A stretch of 64,000 nucleotides of DNA from CAWCKS01 sp963796195 (GCA_963796195.1 CAWCKS010000002.1:186001-250000); one strand, 5' to 3'. Counted from the stretch's first letter, positions 19,428-29,169 are shown. Notes: generated from the letters alone by a model not told the origin. Translations and numbers: made by a program.

Positions 19428-21022
19428 TCACGGATCGATCAGCACGCCCGGATTCATCAAGCCCTTCGGATCCAGCGCGCGCTTGGCGCCGCGCAGCGCC
19501 TGGGCGAACAGCTCGGGGCGCTGCTTGTCGTAGAACGGACGGTGGAAGCGTCCGACGGCGTGATGGTGCGTCGTGGTGCCGCCATGCGCCACAGTCGCCG
19601 CGGTGCATGTCGTCAGCACCTCCATCGTTTGCTCGAGCAGGTTGCGCTTGTCGCCGATGCCGCCGAACGTGAAGTAGAGGCAGGGACCATCCGGATACAC
19701 GTGGGTGAAACGGCAGGTGACCGTGCCGTCGCGCCTGGTGACGCGCTTGAGAGCGTCGCGCGTGATTTGGGTGATCTTGCCGTGGAAGTCGCGAAAACGA
19801 TCCCAGGTCATCGAGGTCTCGAAGGTCGCCCCCAACAGCCCGCGCGCAACCGCGTGCTCGGAATAATGCGGCGCGCGGATGAACTTGTTGCGCCAGGCAC
19901 CTGCCGCGCCTGAACGGTGCGAGTTCTCGTCGTCGAGCGCCGAGGCATCCGGCGTGCCGCCGGCGTCACGGCAAATCTCCAGCGCCCGCGCCATCCAGGC
20001 ATCGAGCGGGTGATCTGCCGATTCGAACGTCAGCATCAGCACGGCTTCTTCGTTCGACCAGGGAATGTCAGGCAATGCCTCGCGCGCTTCGAGCAGGCGG
20101 CAGTTTGCCGGAAACAGATAGGCTTGCGTGATGCCGCGCACGGCTTCTGCGCCCGCATAAAAGTTCGGAAAGCGCACGCTGGTCGCGATGCGGAACGTCG
20201 GCTTCTTGCGCAGCCGCACCCACGCTTCGGTGATGATGCCCAAAATACCTTCGGAACCGATGAACATGCGATCCGGACTTGGGCCGGCGCCGGAGCCTGG
20301 CAGCCGCCGCGTCTCCAGCGTGCCCGACGGCGTGACGACGCGCGTGTTCTCGACGAAATCGTCGATGTGGGTCCACAAGGTGGCGTAGTGGCCGCCAGAG
20401 CGTGTTGCGATCCAGCCGCCGAGCGTCGAACAGCGATAGGCCTGCATGTAGTGGCGCATGGTGAACGGCGTATCGCGCAAGTGATCTTCTATTGCCGGAC
20501 CGTAGATGCCGCCCTGGATGCGCGCCGCCGAGCTCGTGGGATCGACCTCCAAAACCTTGTCCATCTCGCGCATCGAGATGGTGACGACTTTCTCGAACTC
20601 GGCCTGCGGTTCGATGCCCTTCACGACCGACGAGCCGCCGCCGTACGGAATGGCCTTGGCGCCGATCTGGTCGCACCAGGCGAGCACGCGGACGACGTCG
20701 TCTTCGTTTTGCGGGAACGCGACCGCATCAGGCGGATTGGGCACGGAGCGCATGAACATGCGGCAGGCGTCGAACCCGGCCTTGCCGTAGGAATGTTCGA
20801 GCCGCGTCAGGTGATCGGTGCGGACCGATCGCTTGCAGCGCTACGGGTACGCTGACGCGCGGCGCGCGCAGCGTGATCTCCTCAGGCTTCGGCGGCGGCG
20901 TGACATCGAAGCTCGACACGCCATAGTGTTCTGGCGATGCCTTGCTCCCAGTACTTGATCTCGTCGGCCGAAAGATCCTCGTCGGCATAGCCCCAAGCAT
21001 AGAATTTCTTCTGCCGTCGCAT
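19428..21022 (-). CDS. FAD-binding oxidase, alkylglycerone-phosphate synthase-like, two frameshifts
   Basis: The product belongs to the vanillyl-alcohol oxidase type flavoproteins. IPYGGGSSVVKG is the FAD pyrophosphate loop, YRCSTLGGWIATRSGGHYAT and FIGSEGILGIITEAWVRL are typical of the alkyl-DHAP synthase branch, and the C-terminal domain ends AKRALDPKGLMNPGVLIDP after a histidine-rich HGGTTTHHHAVGR. The N-terminal part MRRQKKFYAWGYADEDLS and FDVTPPPKPEEITLRAPRV lie in two other frames; insertions near 20935 and 20830 explain this and correction gives 530 residues. Bacteria of this group do not make ether lipids by the usual route, so the substrate is uncertain. Confidence 0.85.
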
Positions 21023-21050
21023 GGCGTCCTCCGCTATTTTTCTTGTTGCG

Positions 21051-21138
21051 AATCCTGAGGCCCGCGCAGCGCAGTGGCCTCATCCTTCGAGACGCCCGAC
21101 TTCGCTCTTCGAGCTACGCCGGGCTCCTCAGGATGAGG
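21051..21138. repeat. REP-like repeat, family C
   Basis: The element has ATCCTGAGGCCCG ... CCTCATCCTTCGAGACGCCCG and the complementary CGGGCTCCTCAGGATGAGG. It shares blocks with the copies at 14661 and 27622 and lies between two genes. Confidence 0.75.
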
Positions 21139-21188
21139 TTAGACGAAATTGCCGCAGCGCGCGCACGGCTTCGTCGCTCTCGCCACCT

Positions 21189-21688
21189 TCATTTCTTCAT
21201 CATCATGCCATCGGCCTTCGGCGCCGGCGGGCCCTTGGACGAGGCGGCGAGCACGTCGAAGCTGACGGCGGCCTTGCCAGCCTTCTCGAACTCGAGATTG
21301 ACGGCCTGCTTGGCGCCCCTCTTCAGCGCAGCCTTGGTGTTCAGCAGCGCCAGGTGATAGCCGCCCGGCGCCAGCGCCACCTTGTCGCCCGCCGAGATCG
21401 GCAACCCGCCGGCAACCGCCTTGTCGGTCAAGCCGCCGCTGGCCGTGTTGAGTTGCCGGACCTCGATCTTGTCGGCGACATCGGCCGATGCGCCGGTCAG
21501 CCGGTCGGCTGCCGCGCCCTTGTTTTCGATGGTCATATAGCAGTTGGCATCCGAGGCGATGGGCACCGCACGGCACCAGGCGAGCGAGATCACGAGATCG
21601 CCGGCCTTGGCATCGTCCGCCTGCGCGGTGCGCTCGGCAGCGCGCCGGCCAGCAGCATTGAACCGAACAGCAGCCCAGAAACCTTCAT
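21189..21688 (-). CDS. PCuAC-like (DUF461) exported protein lacking usual copper ligands, frameshifted
   Basis: A signal-like start MKVSGLLFGSMLLAGALPSA precedes, in another frame, the mature domain AQADDAKAGDLVISLAWCRA, then CYMTIENKGAAADRLTGAS and LAPGGYHLALLNTKAALKRG. The break is near 21640. The fold pattern is that of the PCuAC periplasmic copper chaperones, which load cytochrome oxidase. In the classical motif H(M)X10MX21HXM only one histidine (GGYH) survives here: the first histidine/methionine pair is RQL, the following methionines are gone, and HxM is HLA. Classical copper transfer is therefore doubtful. It has a lysine-rich, methionine-containing tail (KADGMMMKK). Confidence 0.7.
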
Positions 21689-21850
21689 AGTGATCCCCCC
21701 ACTTTTCTCGATTGCGGCTGCCTTGATTGCTTCCCCGCAATCGATCCGCATGATTTTGCCAAAAAATACGGCCGGCTGCCATCAAAGTTGCATGACAAGC
21801 GAGGAATTGCACTGGGGCCAGCGGACGCGGGTCCGCTGACTTGAAGGCAA

Positions 21851-22327
21851 CTATTGCTTCTTCAGCGTATAGACAAAGTTGTTGAGGCCGACCTTGGCCG
21901 TGGCCGGATTGACGAAATGCCAGTCGATCTCGCAGCCGGTCTCGAGCGTCTGGAAGGTCTTTCCGCTGAAGCCCAAGGACTTAGCGAGCTTCTGCGGATC
22001 GGCCGACCTGTTGATGTCGCGCATCTCCTCGAACGCGCCCTGGAACAGCATGTCGGCGGAATAATCGGTGACCTTGTACGTTGCGCCCCTGCAGGCGAAC
22101 GGTTGTGGGCCTGCGATCTCCTTCACTTTCAGCGTCACCATCTTGCCTATCAGGCCGTTCTTTTCCGACTGGCTGATCTTCGGCCTGACCCACGGCGCCT
22201 CCACCGCGGAGTCGATCTTCCAGTCGCCAAGATAGAATTGATCCGCCGCGCGCGACGGTGTGGCGGCGCTGAACGTTGCGATGGTCGTCAGGATGGCAAG
22301 CGCTGAGAGAGGGCGCGGGCGCGACAT
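21851..22327 (-). CDS. Exported protein of unknown function
   Basis: The 158-residue product starts with a clear signal peptide (MSRPRPLSALAILTTIATFS, cleavage likely after SRA). The mature part has DQFYLGDWKIDSAVEAPW, two cysteines (PFACRGATY and ETGCEIDWHF) that could form a disulfide, and a C-terminus VGLNNFVYTLKKQ. No known domain is recognised. It is intact and probably periplasmic; it lies just downstream of the EAL-domain gene on the same strand, 61 bases away. Confidence 0.65.
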   Translation of the reverse strand: MSRPRPLSALAILTTIATFSAATPSRAADQFYLGDWKIDSAVEAPWVRPKISQSEKNGLIGKMVTLKVKEIAGPQPFACRGATYKVTDYSADMLFQGAFEEMRDINRSADPQKLAKSLGFSGKTFQTLETGCEIDWHFVNPATAKVGLNNFVYTLKKQ

Positions 22328-22388
22328 TGCAAGATTTCCCCAAGGTTTCTCCTTGGTGTCGTCGCGCGAAGAATGGGTTCGAAAGTGC

Positions 22389-24059
22389 CTAACCGACCGC
22401 CTTGGCCTCGGGCGTGGCCCATGGCCGCTCTTCGGAGGCGAGGCCGATGTAGCGGCCCTGGATGAAGTCGCAGCCCCACTCGCGCAACAGTGTCGCGGCC
22501 TCTTCGTCCTGCACCCATTCGGCGACCGTCTCGAGCTTGAGGCGGCGGGCGAGGTCGATCATGGTCTGCACGAAGGCGCGGTCGTCGGCGGAGCGCGTGA
22601 CGTTCTGCACGAAAGCGCCGTCGATCTTGATCATGTCGACGCTGAGCTTGCGCAGGTTGCGGAACGAGGTGTAGCCGGCGCCGAAATCGTCGATCGCGAT
22701 GCGGCAGCCATGGCTCTTCAGGCGCGAGACAAAGCCGCGGACGTCGTCGAGGTCCTGGATCGCCGCGGTCTCGGTGATCTCGACGATCAGCCGCTCGCCG
22801 AGCCCGGCATAGCCGTGCATCGCCGCGTCCATCGTCGCCCACCACTCAGGATCGGTCGTGGTATTCGCCGAGATGTTGAGGCTGAGCTTGACCTGCGACG
22901 ACCTGATCAGCTCGTCCAGCACGAGCTCCAAAACGCGATGATCGACCAGGCGAATGAGGCCGAGCTTCTCGGCCACCGGCACAATATCGGGCGCGAGGAT
23001 CGATGAACCCTCGACACGCATGCGCACCAGCGATTCGTAGAACGCCGGCTGCCGCGTCGTTGTCGCAACGACTGGCTCGAACGCCACGACCATGCGGCGG
23101 TCGTTCAGCGCGGTGACGATCTCGTCGGTGACGCGAATGTTGACGCGGCGCTGCGTCTCGCGCTCGACGCTCGGCTGCCAGGCGACAAACGAGCCGCGGC
23201 GGCGCGATTTGGCGGCGTCGAGCGCTTCCTGGGCGCGATTGATCGCGTCATCGGTGGTGCGGGCGTGGCGCGGCGCGCTGACCGCACCGATCGACGCGGT
23301 GATCGAGACCGGACCGGATGCGGTGATAACGACCTCTTCGCGCACTCCGAGCAGGAAACGTTCGGCGGCAGTGTTGAGATCGTCGGCCGAGCAATTCTTG
23401 ACGATGATACCGAGCTTGTTGCCGGAGAAGCGGCCGAGCACGTCGCCGCCACGCAGCCGCACGCGCACGCGCTTGGCGACCTCCTGGATCACGGCGTCGG
23501 CGATGTCGAAGCCGAAGCTGTCGTTGAGGTGGGCAAAATGATCGATGCCGAGAATGATGAAAGCAAAGGAGAGGCGGAAGCGTGAGGCCTCCTCGAGCGC
23601 TGCGGCGAGCGCCGCGATCAATCGCGTACGATTGAGCTCGCCAGTCAGCGGATCCTGATGCGACAGCTTGAGCAGTTGCTCATCGCGGGCGTGGCGCTCG
23701 TTGATGACGCGCACGACGCCCTCGATCCGCACCGGCTTGCCGTCGGCGTCCACGATGACGCGGCCACTCTCTTCGATCCAGAGCAGTGGATCGGACGCCT
23801 TGGCGCGCAAACCGTATTCGACCTGATAGGACGCCTGCCCGGCCGCCTTGATGATGGTGTCGGCGCGGATGGTTTGCGTCGGCTCCATCAGCTTCGCGAG
23901 CGCCGCACCGCTCTGCAACGCCTCCGCCGGAAGGCCTTGCAGCAGGTTGGCAGCGGCCTCACCCCAGACGATCGCGTCGGTCGCGAGGTCCCACTCGAAT
24001 GTCGCGAGCTCCAGCGGTGCCAGAAAGCGATCTGCGTGCAGGCGGTCAGTCGGGGTCAC
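22389..24059 (-). CDS. PAS-GGDEF-EAL cyclic-di-GMP protein with degenerate GGDEF
   Basis: The order is a PAS-like sensor (LATFEWDLATDAIVWGEAA, residues about 15-120), a GGDEF domain (about 135-300) and an EAL domain (about 315-545). In the GGDEF domain the signature is RFSGNKLGI where active cyclases have RFGGDEF, so cyclase activity is very unlikely. The EAL domain retains FYESLVRM (ESL for EAL), LNISANT, IVEITET, AIDDFGAGYTSF, IKIDGAF, ETVAEWVQ and GCDFIQG, the residues needed for c-di-GMP hydrolysis. It is therefore probably a phosphodiesterase with a regulatory GGDEF. The GTG at 24059, preceded by GAGG, is preferred; the open frame runs to an ATG at 24221 but the added residues look non-coding. 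Confidence 0.88.
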   Translation of the reverse strand: MTPTDRLHADRFLAPLELATFEWDLATDAIVWGEAAANLLQGLPAEALQSGAALAKLMEPTQTIRADTIIKAAGQASYQVEYGLRAKASDPLLWIEESGRVIVDADGKPVRIEGVVRVINERHARDEQLLKLSHQDPLTGELNRTRLIAALAAALEEASRFRLSFAFIILGIDHFAHLNDSFGFDIADAVIQEVAKRVRVRLRGGDVLGRFSGNKLGIIVKNCSADDLNTAAERFLLGVREEVVITASGPVSITASIGAVSAPRHARTTDDAINRAQEALDAAKSRRRGSFVAWQPSVERETQRRVNIRVTDEIVTALNDRRMVVAFEPVVATTTRQPAFYESLVRMRVEGSSILAPDIVPVAEKLGLIRLVDHRVLELVLDELIRSSQVKLSLNISANTTTDPEWWATMDAAMHGYAGLGERLIVEITETAAIQDLDDVRGFVSRLKSHGCRIAIDDFGAGYTSFRNLRKLSVDMIKIDGAFVQNVTRSADDRAFVQTMIDLARRLKLETVAEWVQDEEAATLLREWGCDFIQGRYIGLASEERPWATPEAKAVG

Positions 24060-24283
24060 ATCGGCCTCATTCTGGGACGCGGGTGCACGGCTGCATTCTG
24101 GCTGATTCCCGCCATGGCCGGGCGAAAACCTAGCAAGGGTTTCTGAACACTTCGGAAAACGCCTTTTCGCGCGATTTGGCCCCGAAACCACCCCCGCCGG
24201 CATAGCGCTTGCGATGTTCAATTCAGCATAACGATTTTGTCCCGAATTGAGACAGCGCCAAGAAACGGCACAAGAGGCAGCAA

Positions 24284-24583
24284 ATGACGCCAGACGAGAT
24301 CATCGAGGCAGAGTTCGAGGAAATTGGCCCCGAGGTACAGCCTGGGAGCCGCGCCCTGGTCGCGATCGCGCCGCCGGTGCAGCCGCACGCGAGCGGCCTG
24401 CCGTTCTCGTTCCGCGCCGACGCGTCGTTTGTCGCCCAGCTCATTGCCGCGGCCGCCAACGCGCCGCAGACCCGCGTGCTGCGGCGCGCAAGCCCGGAAG
24501 ACGCACTGGCCAGCTATCGCGGGACGGTGACGCGGGAACAGACCACGGCTCCAACAGGCAAGACCACGTCGCGGATGGTGTGA
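24284..24583 (+). CDS. Conserved hypothetical protein
   Basis: The 99-residue product begins MTPDEIIEAEFEEIGPEVQ, an acidic helix, followed by a proline-rich link and SFVAQLIAAAANAPQTRVLRR, a stretch recurring in short proteins of this bacterial group. AAGAGG lies 8 bases before the start. It has no membrane segment or known motif and is divergent from the EAL gene. Confidence 0.65.
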   Translation: MTPDEIIEAEFEEIGPEVQPGSRALVAIAPPVQPHASGLPFSFRADASFVAQLIAAAANAPQTRVLRRASPEDALASYRGTVTREQTTAPTGKTTSRMV

Positions 24584-24601
24584 AGCCGAATCCAATCAAC
24601 A

Positions 24602-24743
24602 CGGTCGTCTCCGCGCAAGCGGAGACCCATACGCCGCAGCAGAAATGAGACGACGGACGGAAGTCTTGCGGCCACTAGGGCAGATGCTGCGCGGACCAAC
24701 AAGCACTGGGGTTATGGGTCCCCGCTTTCGCGGGGACGACGAC
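24602..24743. repeat. Dispersed repeat, family B, long form
   Basis: The left arm is CGTCTCCGCGCAAGCGGAGAC followed by CCATACGCCGCAGC and GAGACGACGGA; the right arm is GGTTATGGGTCCCCGC and the hairpin CCCGCTTTCGCGGGGACGACG. The same order and length recur at 30413-30555. Confidence 0.8.
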
Positions 24744-24761
24744 TGAGGTCTGCGCTAACCC

Positions 24762-25351
24762 TTAGCCCCGCTGCTCTTCGCGGTGCTCGTCGGCAGGCTT
24801 TGGTGCGTCCGAGGACGCCGGCTCGTCGTGCGGCGTGGGCCGCGTCTCCAGCGGATGGTCGAGCTCGAGCACCGGATCCTGGCGGGCCTCTGCGGCGGCG
24901 CCTTGGCGGGCGCGGACGCAAGTGTCGGCTCCGCGCGTTGCGGCGCGACAGCGGCGCGGGCACGCGCGCCGACCATGCGGCGCAGTCGTACGTGAAGCGT
25001 AACTCCGCTGACGAAGTCGACGAACGCCAGCACCGTCAGCAGGAAAAACGTCGAGTTGCCGAACTGCGGCAGCATCACGAATTCAGCGGTCGCACCGCCG
25101 AACACCAGGAACGACAACAGATGATCGGTGAGATATTTGCCGTGCGGCCGCACGGTCTTGGCGGCTTCGAAGAACAATAGCAGCATGCCGAACGCGACGA
25201 GCGCGTCGGAGAATGTGATGGTCCAGCTCACGCCTGACGTCAGCGGCACCGTATAGATCGGCGCGCTGAGCGAAACGGTCGGCATCAGGAAGGCGATGAT
25301 GTTGACGACCGCGAGCGGAATCAGCAGCAGCGGGAATCCGAACATCGACAT
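24762..25351 (-). CDS. Integral membrane protein of unknown function, frameshifted tail
   Basis: The start MSMFGFPLLLIPLAVVNIIA (25351) leads into about four membrane segments: residues 5-25, SWTITFSDALVAFGMLLLFF, LLSFLVFGGATAEFVML and TFFLLTVLAFVDFVSGVTLH. A charged, proline-rich cytoplasmic tail follows. Near 24895 the frame changes; the alternative frame gives EARQDPVLELDHPLETRPTP and ends DEHREEQRG at 24762, which looks more natural than the arginine-rich run to 24755. No known family function. Confidence 0.7.
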
Positions 25352-25381
25352 GGGCAGCGACCTAGTGGATTTTCGTTTCCC

Positions 25382-25467
25382 GTAGGATGGGTAGAGCGAA
25401 GCGAAACCCATCAGGGGTCACGGCGGGCGTGCTGTGATGGGTTTCGCTTGCGCTCAACCCATCCTAC
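25382..25467. repeat. Long inverted repeat, family D
   Basis: GTAGGATGGGT and AGCGAAACCCATCA pair with TGATGGGTTTCGCT and AACCCATCCTAC, giving a long imperfect hairpin around GGGGTCACGGCGGGCGTGC. It lies between the membrane protein start and rpmF. Confidence 0.8.
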
Positions 25468-25494
25468 AAGCCTCGCCGGCGCTAAAGAATCCGG

Positions 25495-25677
25495 TCAGGA
25501 CTCTTTCTTCTTCAGGACCTGGCGGCCCTTGTACATGCCGGTCTTGAGGTCGAGGTGGTGCGGACGGCGCAGTTCGCCGGAATCCTTGTCCTCGACATAG
25601 GTCGGCTTTTTCAGCGCATCGGCGGAACGGCGCATGCCGCGACGCGACGGCGAGGTTTTTCGGCGGGGAACAGCCAT
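25495..25677 (-). CDS. rpmF: 50S ribosomal protein L32
   Basis: The 60-residue basic protein MAVPRRKTSPSRRGMRRSAD is a textbook L32 N-terminus. The C-terminal PHHLDLKTGMYKGRQVL is typical of the alphaproteobacterial, zinc-free form without CxxC pairs. It lies downstream of mtgA on the same strand. Confidence 0.97.
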   Translation of the reverse strand: MAVPRRKTSPSRRGMRRSADALKKPTYVEDKDSGELRRPHHLDLKTGMYKGRQVLKKKES

Positions 25678-25815
25678 GGCAAAATCATCCTTGAGAGCGG
25701 CACAACCGCTTTACGCTGCGCAACTTGAGATCAAAGGGGTGGATTGTCGCGGGCTTATAGAACAAGGATTTTCCGATGGCTAGGCCGGAAATCAGGGGTT
25801 TTTGGCCAGAAAAAC

Positions 25816-26490
25816 TCACCGCGACACCCAGTGCAGGCAACCGGCCTGCACCTGGCGGGCCCGGATCACGTATTTGGCCGCGATCCGCCGAACCCCTGGT
25901 CCCGGCAGGCGCGCACTGCGGGCGATCGGATTGGGCAGGATCGCCGCCATCAGCGCTGCCTCGTGCGGGGACAGCGAGGTCGCCGAATGACCGAACGCAA
26001 ATTGCGCCCCGGTCTCGGCGCCAAAGCGACCGTTCGGGCCCCATTCGGCGATGTTGAGGTAGATTTCAAGCACGCGCTGTTTTGGCAGCACGAAATCAAT
26101 CCACAGCGCCAGCGGCGCCTCGAGTGCCTTGCGCACAAAGCTGCGGCCGGGCCAGAGAAACAGGTTTTTTGCGGTCTGCTGGGTGATGGTTGAGCCGCCG
26201 CGCGCGGCCTCCCCCGCCTCGGCATCATCGATCGCATCCTGCATCGCGTCCCAGTCGATGCCGTTGTGGCTGCAGAAGCGCGAATCCTCCGAGCCCATCA
26301 CGGTGAGGGCTAAGAACGGCGAAATCGATTTCAGGTCCACCCAGTCGCGCGCGACCGTGCGGCCCGTGGCCCAGCGCGCCAGCATCAACGTCGAGGCCGG
26401 ATGGCCCGTGCGGTACAACGGCACGAGCGCATAAGGCAGTGCCAGGATGATGAGGACGATCACAATGATCGCGCGGAGGAGCCGCCACAT
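25816..26490 (-). CDS. mtgA: Monofunctional peptidoglycan transglycosylase MtgA
   Basis: MtgA polymerises lipid II into glycan strands at the outer face of the inner membrane. A single N-terminal membrane segment (residues 4-25) precedes a GT51 domain with catalytic Glu68 in VMGSEDSRFCSHNGID, GGSTITQQTAKNLFLW at 98-113, and EIYLNIAEWG. There is no transpeptidase domain; the length of 224 is normal. It is divergent from ispA. Confidence 0.96.
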   Translation of the reverse strand: MWRLLRAIIVIVLIILALPYALVPLYRTGHPASTLMLARWATGRTVARDWVDLKSISPFLALTVMGSEDSRFCSHNGIDWDAMQDAIDDAEAGEAARGGSTITQQTAKNLFLWPGRSFVRKALEAPLALWIDFVLPKQRVLEIYLNIAEWGPNGRFGAETGAQFAFGHSATSLSPHEAALMAAILPNPIARSARLPGPGVRRIAAKYVIRARQVQAGCLHWVSR

Positions 26491-26678
26491 GGTGCTAACG
26501 GAAGCGTCCAGGCATCAGGTCACAGTTTTCGCCGGATCGGCAGGATCGATCAATATCGCAGTAACTGGGGCATCCGCCGCGGCTTAACCCGCGGAAAAGG
26601 CCGGCTTGGGGCGGAATTGACGTGGTTCCGCTCTTGGTCAATTGTCGCCCATCTTGAGACCTCTTGTTACAGGAACCC

Positions 26679-27599
26679 ATGACGTCAATCACCCCGCAAG
26701 CGCTTGCGACCCGCCTCGACACCAACGCCGCCGCGACCGAAGCGCTGATGGCCAAACTCCTCGGCGATGCGCCGCTCGAGAATGAAATCCTGCGCCCAAA
26801 GCGCCTGCTCGACGCCATGCGCTATGGCAGCTTGAACGGCGGCAAAAGGCTGCGTCCGTTCCTTGTGGTCGAAAGCGCTGCGATCTTCGACGTGCCGCGC
26901 GAGGCCGCGCTGCTCGCCGGGGCTGCGCTCGAATGCATCCACTGCTATTCGCTGATCCATGACGACCTGCCATCGATGGACAATTCCGACTTGCGCCGCG
27001 GCCGGCCAACGGCGCACAAGGCATTCGACGACGCGACCGCGATCCTTGCCGGCGACGCGCTGCTCACCATCGCGTTCGACATCATCACCCGCGACGAGAT
27101 CCATCGCGACGCCACCGTGCGGCTGAAGCTGACACGGGCCCTGGCGCGCGCCGCCGGCATCGGCGGCATGGCTGGCGGGCAGATGCTCGATCTCGCCGGC
27201 GAAGGCCGGTTCGGCGACAAGACGCCGCCGGACGTTGCAATGCTGCAGCAGATGAAGACCGGCGCGCTGCTTTGGTTCGGCTGCATCGCCGGTGCGCTGA
27301 TGGGCCAATCGGCGGACGGCTACAAGGCGCTCGACGCCTATGGCCGCGCGCTCGGCGAAGCCTTTCAGATCGCCGACGATCTGCTCGACCTCGAAGGCGA
27401 CGCGGCGACGCTCGGCAAGCCGGCGGGCCAGGACTCGGCGCTCGGCAAGACCACGTTCATCACGCTGCTCGGCGTCGACGGCGCGCGCAAGCGCATCGAT
27501 ACGCTGCTGGCGCAGGCGGACAGCGCGTTAAAGCCGTTCGGCGCAAAGGCCGATGTGCTGCGCGCCACCGCACGATTCGTCGCGGAGCGGAAGAATTAG
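26679..27599 (+). CDS. ispA: Farnesyl diphosphate synthase (polyprenyl synthetase)
   Basis: The 306-residue enzyme condenses isopentenyl diphosphate with dimethylallyl and geranyl diphosphate. The first aspartate-rich motif is DDLPSMDNSDLRRGRPT at 95-111, of the two-residue-insertion bacterial type with chain-length-setting aromatic HCYSLIHDD just before it; the second is FQIADDLLDLEGD. GGKRLRP at 54-60 binds diphosphate. The start at 26679 follows the MTSITPQ consensus; an ATG five codons upstream is less likely. Confidence 0.95.
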   Translation: MTSITPQALATRLDTNAAATEALMAKLLGDAPLENEILRPKRLLDAMRYGSLNGGKRLRPFLVVESAAIFDVPREAALLAGAALECIHCYSLIHDDLPSMDNSDLRRGRPTAHKAFDDATAILAGDALLTIAFDIITRDEIHRDATVRLKLTRALARAAGIGGMAGGQMLDLAGEGRFGDKTPPDVAMLQQMKTGALLWFGCIAGALMGQSADGYKALDAYGRALGEAFQIADDLLDLEGDAATLGKPAGQDSALGKTTFITLLGVDGARKRIDTLLAQADSALKPFGAKADVLRATARFVAERKN

Positions 27600-27621
27600 G
27601 CTGCTCGTGGCGAAGCCCTAC

Positions 27622-27726
27622 CTCCTCATCCTGAGGGGCTCGCTGAAGGCGAGCGTCTCGAAGGATGAGGCCACCGATCGGGCCTCATGGTTCGAGACGG
27701 CATTACGCCTCCTCGACCATGAGGAG
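27622..27726. repeat. REP-like repeat, family C
   Basis: CCTCATCCTGAGGGGC, GTCTCGAAGGATGAGGCC, GGCCTCATGGTTCGAGAC and GCCTCCTCGACCATGAGG form two facing hairpins. It follows ispA and shares blocks with the copies at 14661 and 21051. Confidence 0.8.
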
Positions 27727-27797
27727 CAGAGGTCTGCCGTGACACAATAAACCTGCGAACGCGCGCCATCAAGAGACTCCCGCGCATCCTCCGCTTC

Positions 27798-28406
27798 ATG
27801 CGGGCGCGGCGGCGGCTGACGGGATCGATCCTGGTCGGCTTCGTCTCGTTTTTCCTGCTGCCGCAGGCATGGATGACGGTCACGCGGCTGCTGATCGCGT
27901 GGGACATCACGATCGCGCTGTTTCTGATCCTCGCCTACACAATGATGTGGCAGACCGACATGAGTCACGTCAAACGCAACGCGGTGGTGCAGGATGAAGG
28001 ACGGTTCTCGATCCTGATCATCACGGCCGCGGCGGCGTTTGCAAGCCTTGCCGCGATCGTCGCGGAATTGTCCGGCGCGCACGGCAATCCGCCCGTGCTG
28101 ATCTTTGTGACCGCGACTATCGCGCTGTCGTGGGTCGCGGTGCACACCATCTTCGCGCTGCATTACGCCCACGAATATTATCACCACGGCCTGGCCGGCG
28201 GCATGGTCTTCCCGAACGACGACAAGCCGGACTACTGGGATTTTGTTTATTTCTCCTTCGTGGTCGGCATGACGGCACAGGTGTCGGACGTCGCCGTCAC
28301 CGACAAAGTGGTGCGGCGCACGGTGACCGCGCACGGCATCATCTCGTTCGGCTTCAACACCGCGCTGCTCGCGCTGATGATCAACATCGCGGCGAGCGCG
28401 CTATAG
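27798..28406 (+). CDS. DUF1345 family membrane protein
   Basis: The 202-residue product has about five hydrophobic segments and the family marks ALHYAHEYYHH and DYWDFVYFSFVVGMTAQVSDV, then RRTVTAHGIISFGFNTALLAL. Members are small inner-membrane proteins of unknown role. The frame is open and coding upstream for a few codons (LPRILRF) without an ATG, so a non-standard earlier start is possible. Confidence 0.85.
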   Translation: MRARRRLTGSILVGFVSFFLLPQAWMTVTRLLIAWDITIALFLILAYTMMWQTDMSHVKRNAVVQDEGRFSILIITAAAAFASLAAIVAELSGAHGNPPVLIFVTATIALSWVAVHTIFALHYAHEYYHHGLAGGMVFPNDDKPDYWDFVYFSFVVGMTAQVSDVAVTDKVVRRTVTAHGIISFGFNTALLALMINIAASAL

Positions 28407-28442
28407 GCGTGCGCGGCGCCGGCGGTGCCAGCGGTGCCAGCG

Positions 28443-29169
28443 TCAGTGGATCTCCGCGGACTTTGCCATCGCCGCCTTGAGCTTCTCGATGGTAAATTCC
28501 TTCGAGCGCGCGATCTCGAGGATGACCGCTTCGCGGCGGCCGAGCAGCTCGGCAGCCTCCGGCAGCTTCGCCGCGACCTCGAACGGGATCACGATCGCGC
28601 CGTGTTGATCGGCATGAACGAGATCGCCCGAGCGCACGGTCATGCCGGCGACCGTAACAGGATCGCCAAAGCTCGTCGCATGCACATGCGCGTGCGAGGG
28701 ACCGATCGAACCGGCCAGCGCCTGAAAGCCCGGCGCCCATTGCGGAATGTCGCGGATCGAGCCGTCGGTGACGACGCCGAGGCAGCCGAGCGCCTTGTGC
28801 ACGGTGCTGTTGACCTCGCCCCAGAACGCCCCGGTGCCGACGTTGGCGCCGTCGAGATCCTGGATCACGCTGATGCGCGGGCCCGGGCCCGGTGCCGACA
28901 TATTCGTAATAGGCCGCGCGATGCTCACGCGCCGCCGCAGCCCCAAGCGGTGACTGCGACGTCGAGCGCATGGTTGCGGTGCGGGCATAGCCGACGATCG
29001 GCGGCAAATCGGGGAACGGGCAAACCAGCGGCTTGACCGTGTAGCCGATCAGGCGCCGCTCCGGCGCCACCACCTCCATCGCGTTGCAGATCGTCGGCGT
29101 GTCGTATTTGGCGAGCGCCTCCAGCACGGAGGCCGGCAAGGGAGCAACGGACGGATGGGGCTGGGTCAT
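28443..29169 (-). CDS. RraA-like aldolase/regulator family protein, frameshifted
   Basis: The N-terminal half (KYDTPTICNAMEVVAPERR) and the C-terminal half from RISVIQDLDG are in two frames, joined if one base is removed from the GGGCCCGGGCCC run near 28895; the result is 241 residues. DLDG, GAFWGEVNSTVHKALGCLG and VTDGSIRDIPQW carry the RraA family site, where Arg and Asp after VTDG bind ligand and metal. Members act as 4-hydroxy-4-methyl-2-oxoglutarate/oxaloacetate aldolases or inhibit RNase E; the presence of GVVTDGSIRD and HATSFGDPVTVAGM suggests a catabolic aldolase-type member, not the RNase E regulator. Confidence 0.82.

Noticed and set aside
24602..24743. Possible CRISPR or tandem array
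   Set aside because: Only two hairpin ends with a unique centre; there is no regular unit-spacer pattern here or elsewhere in the window.
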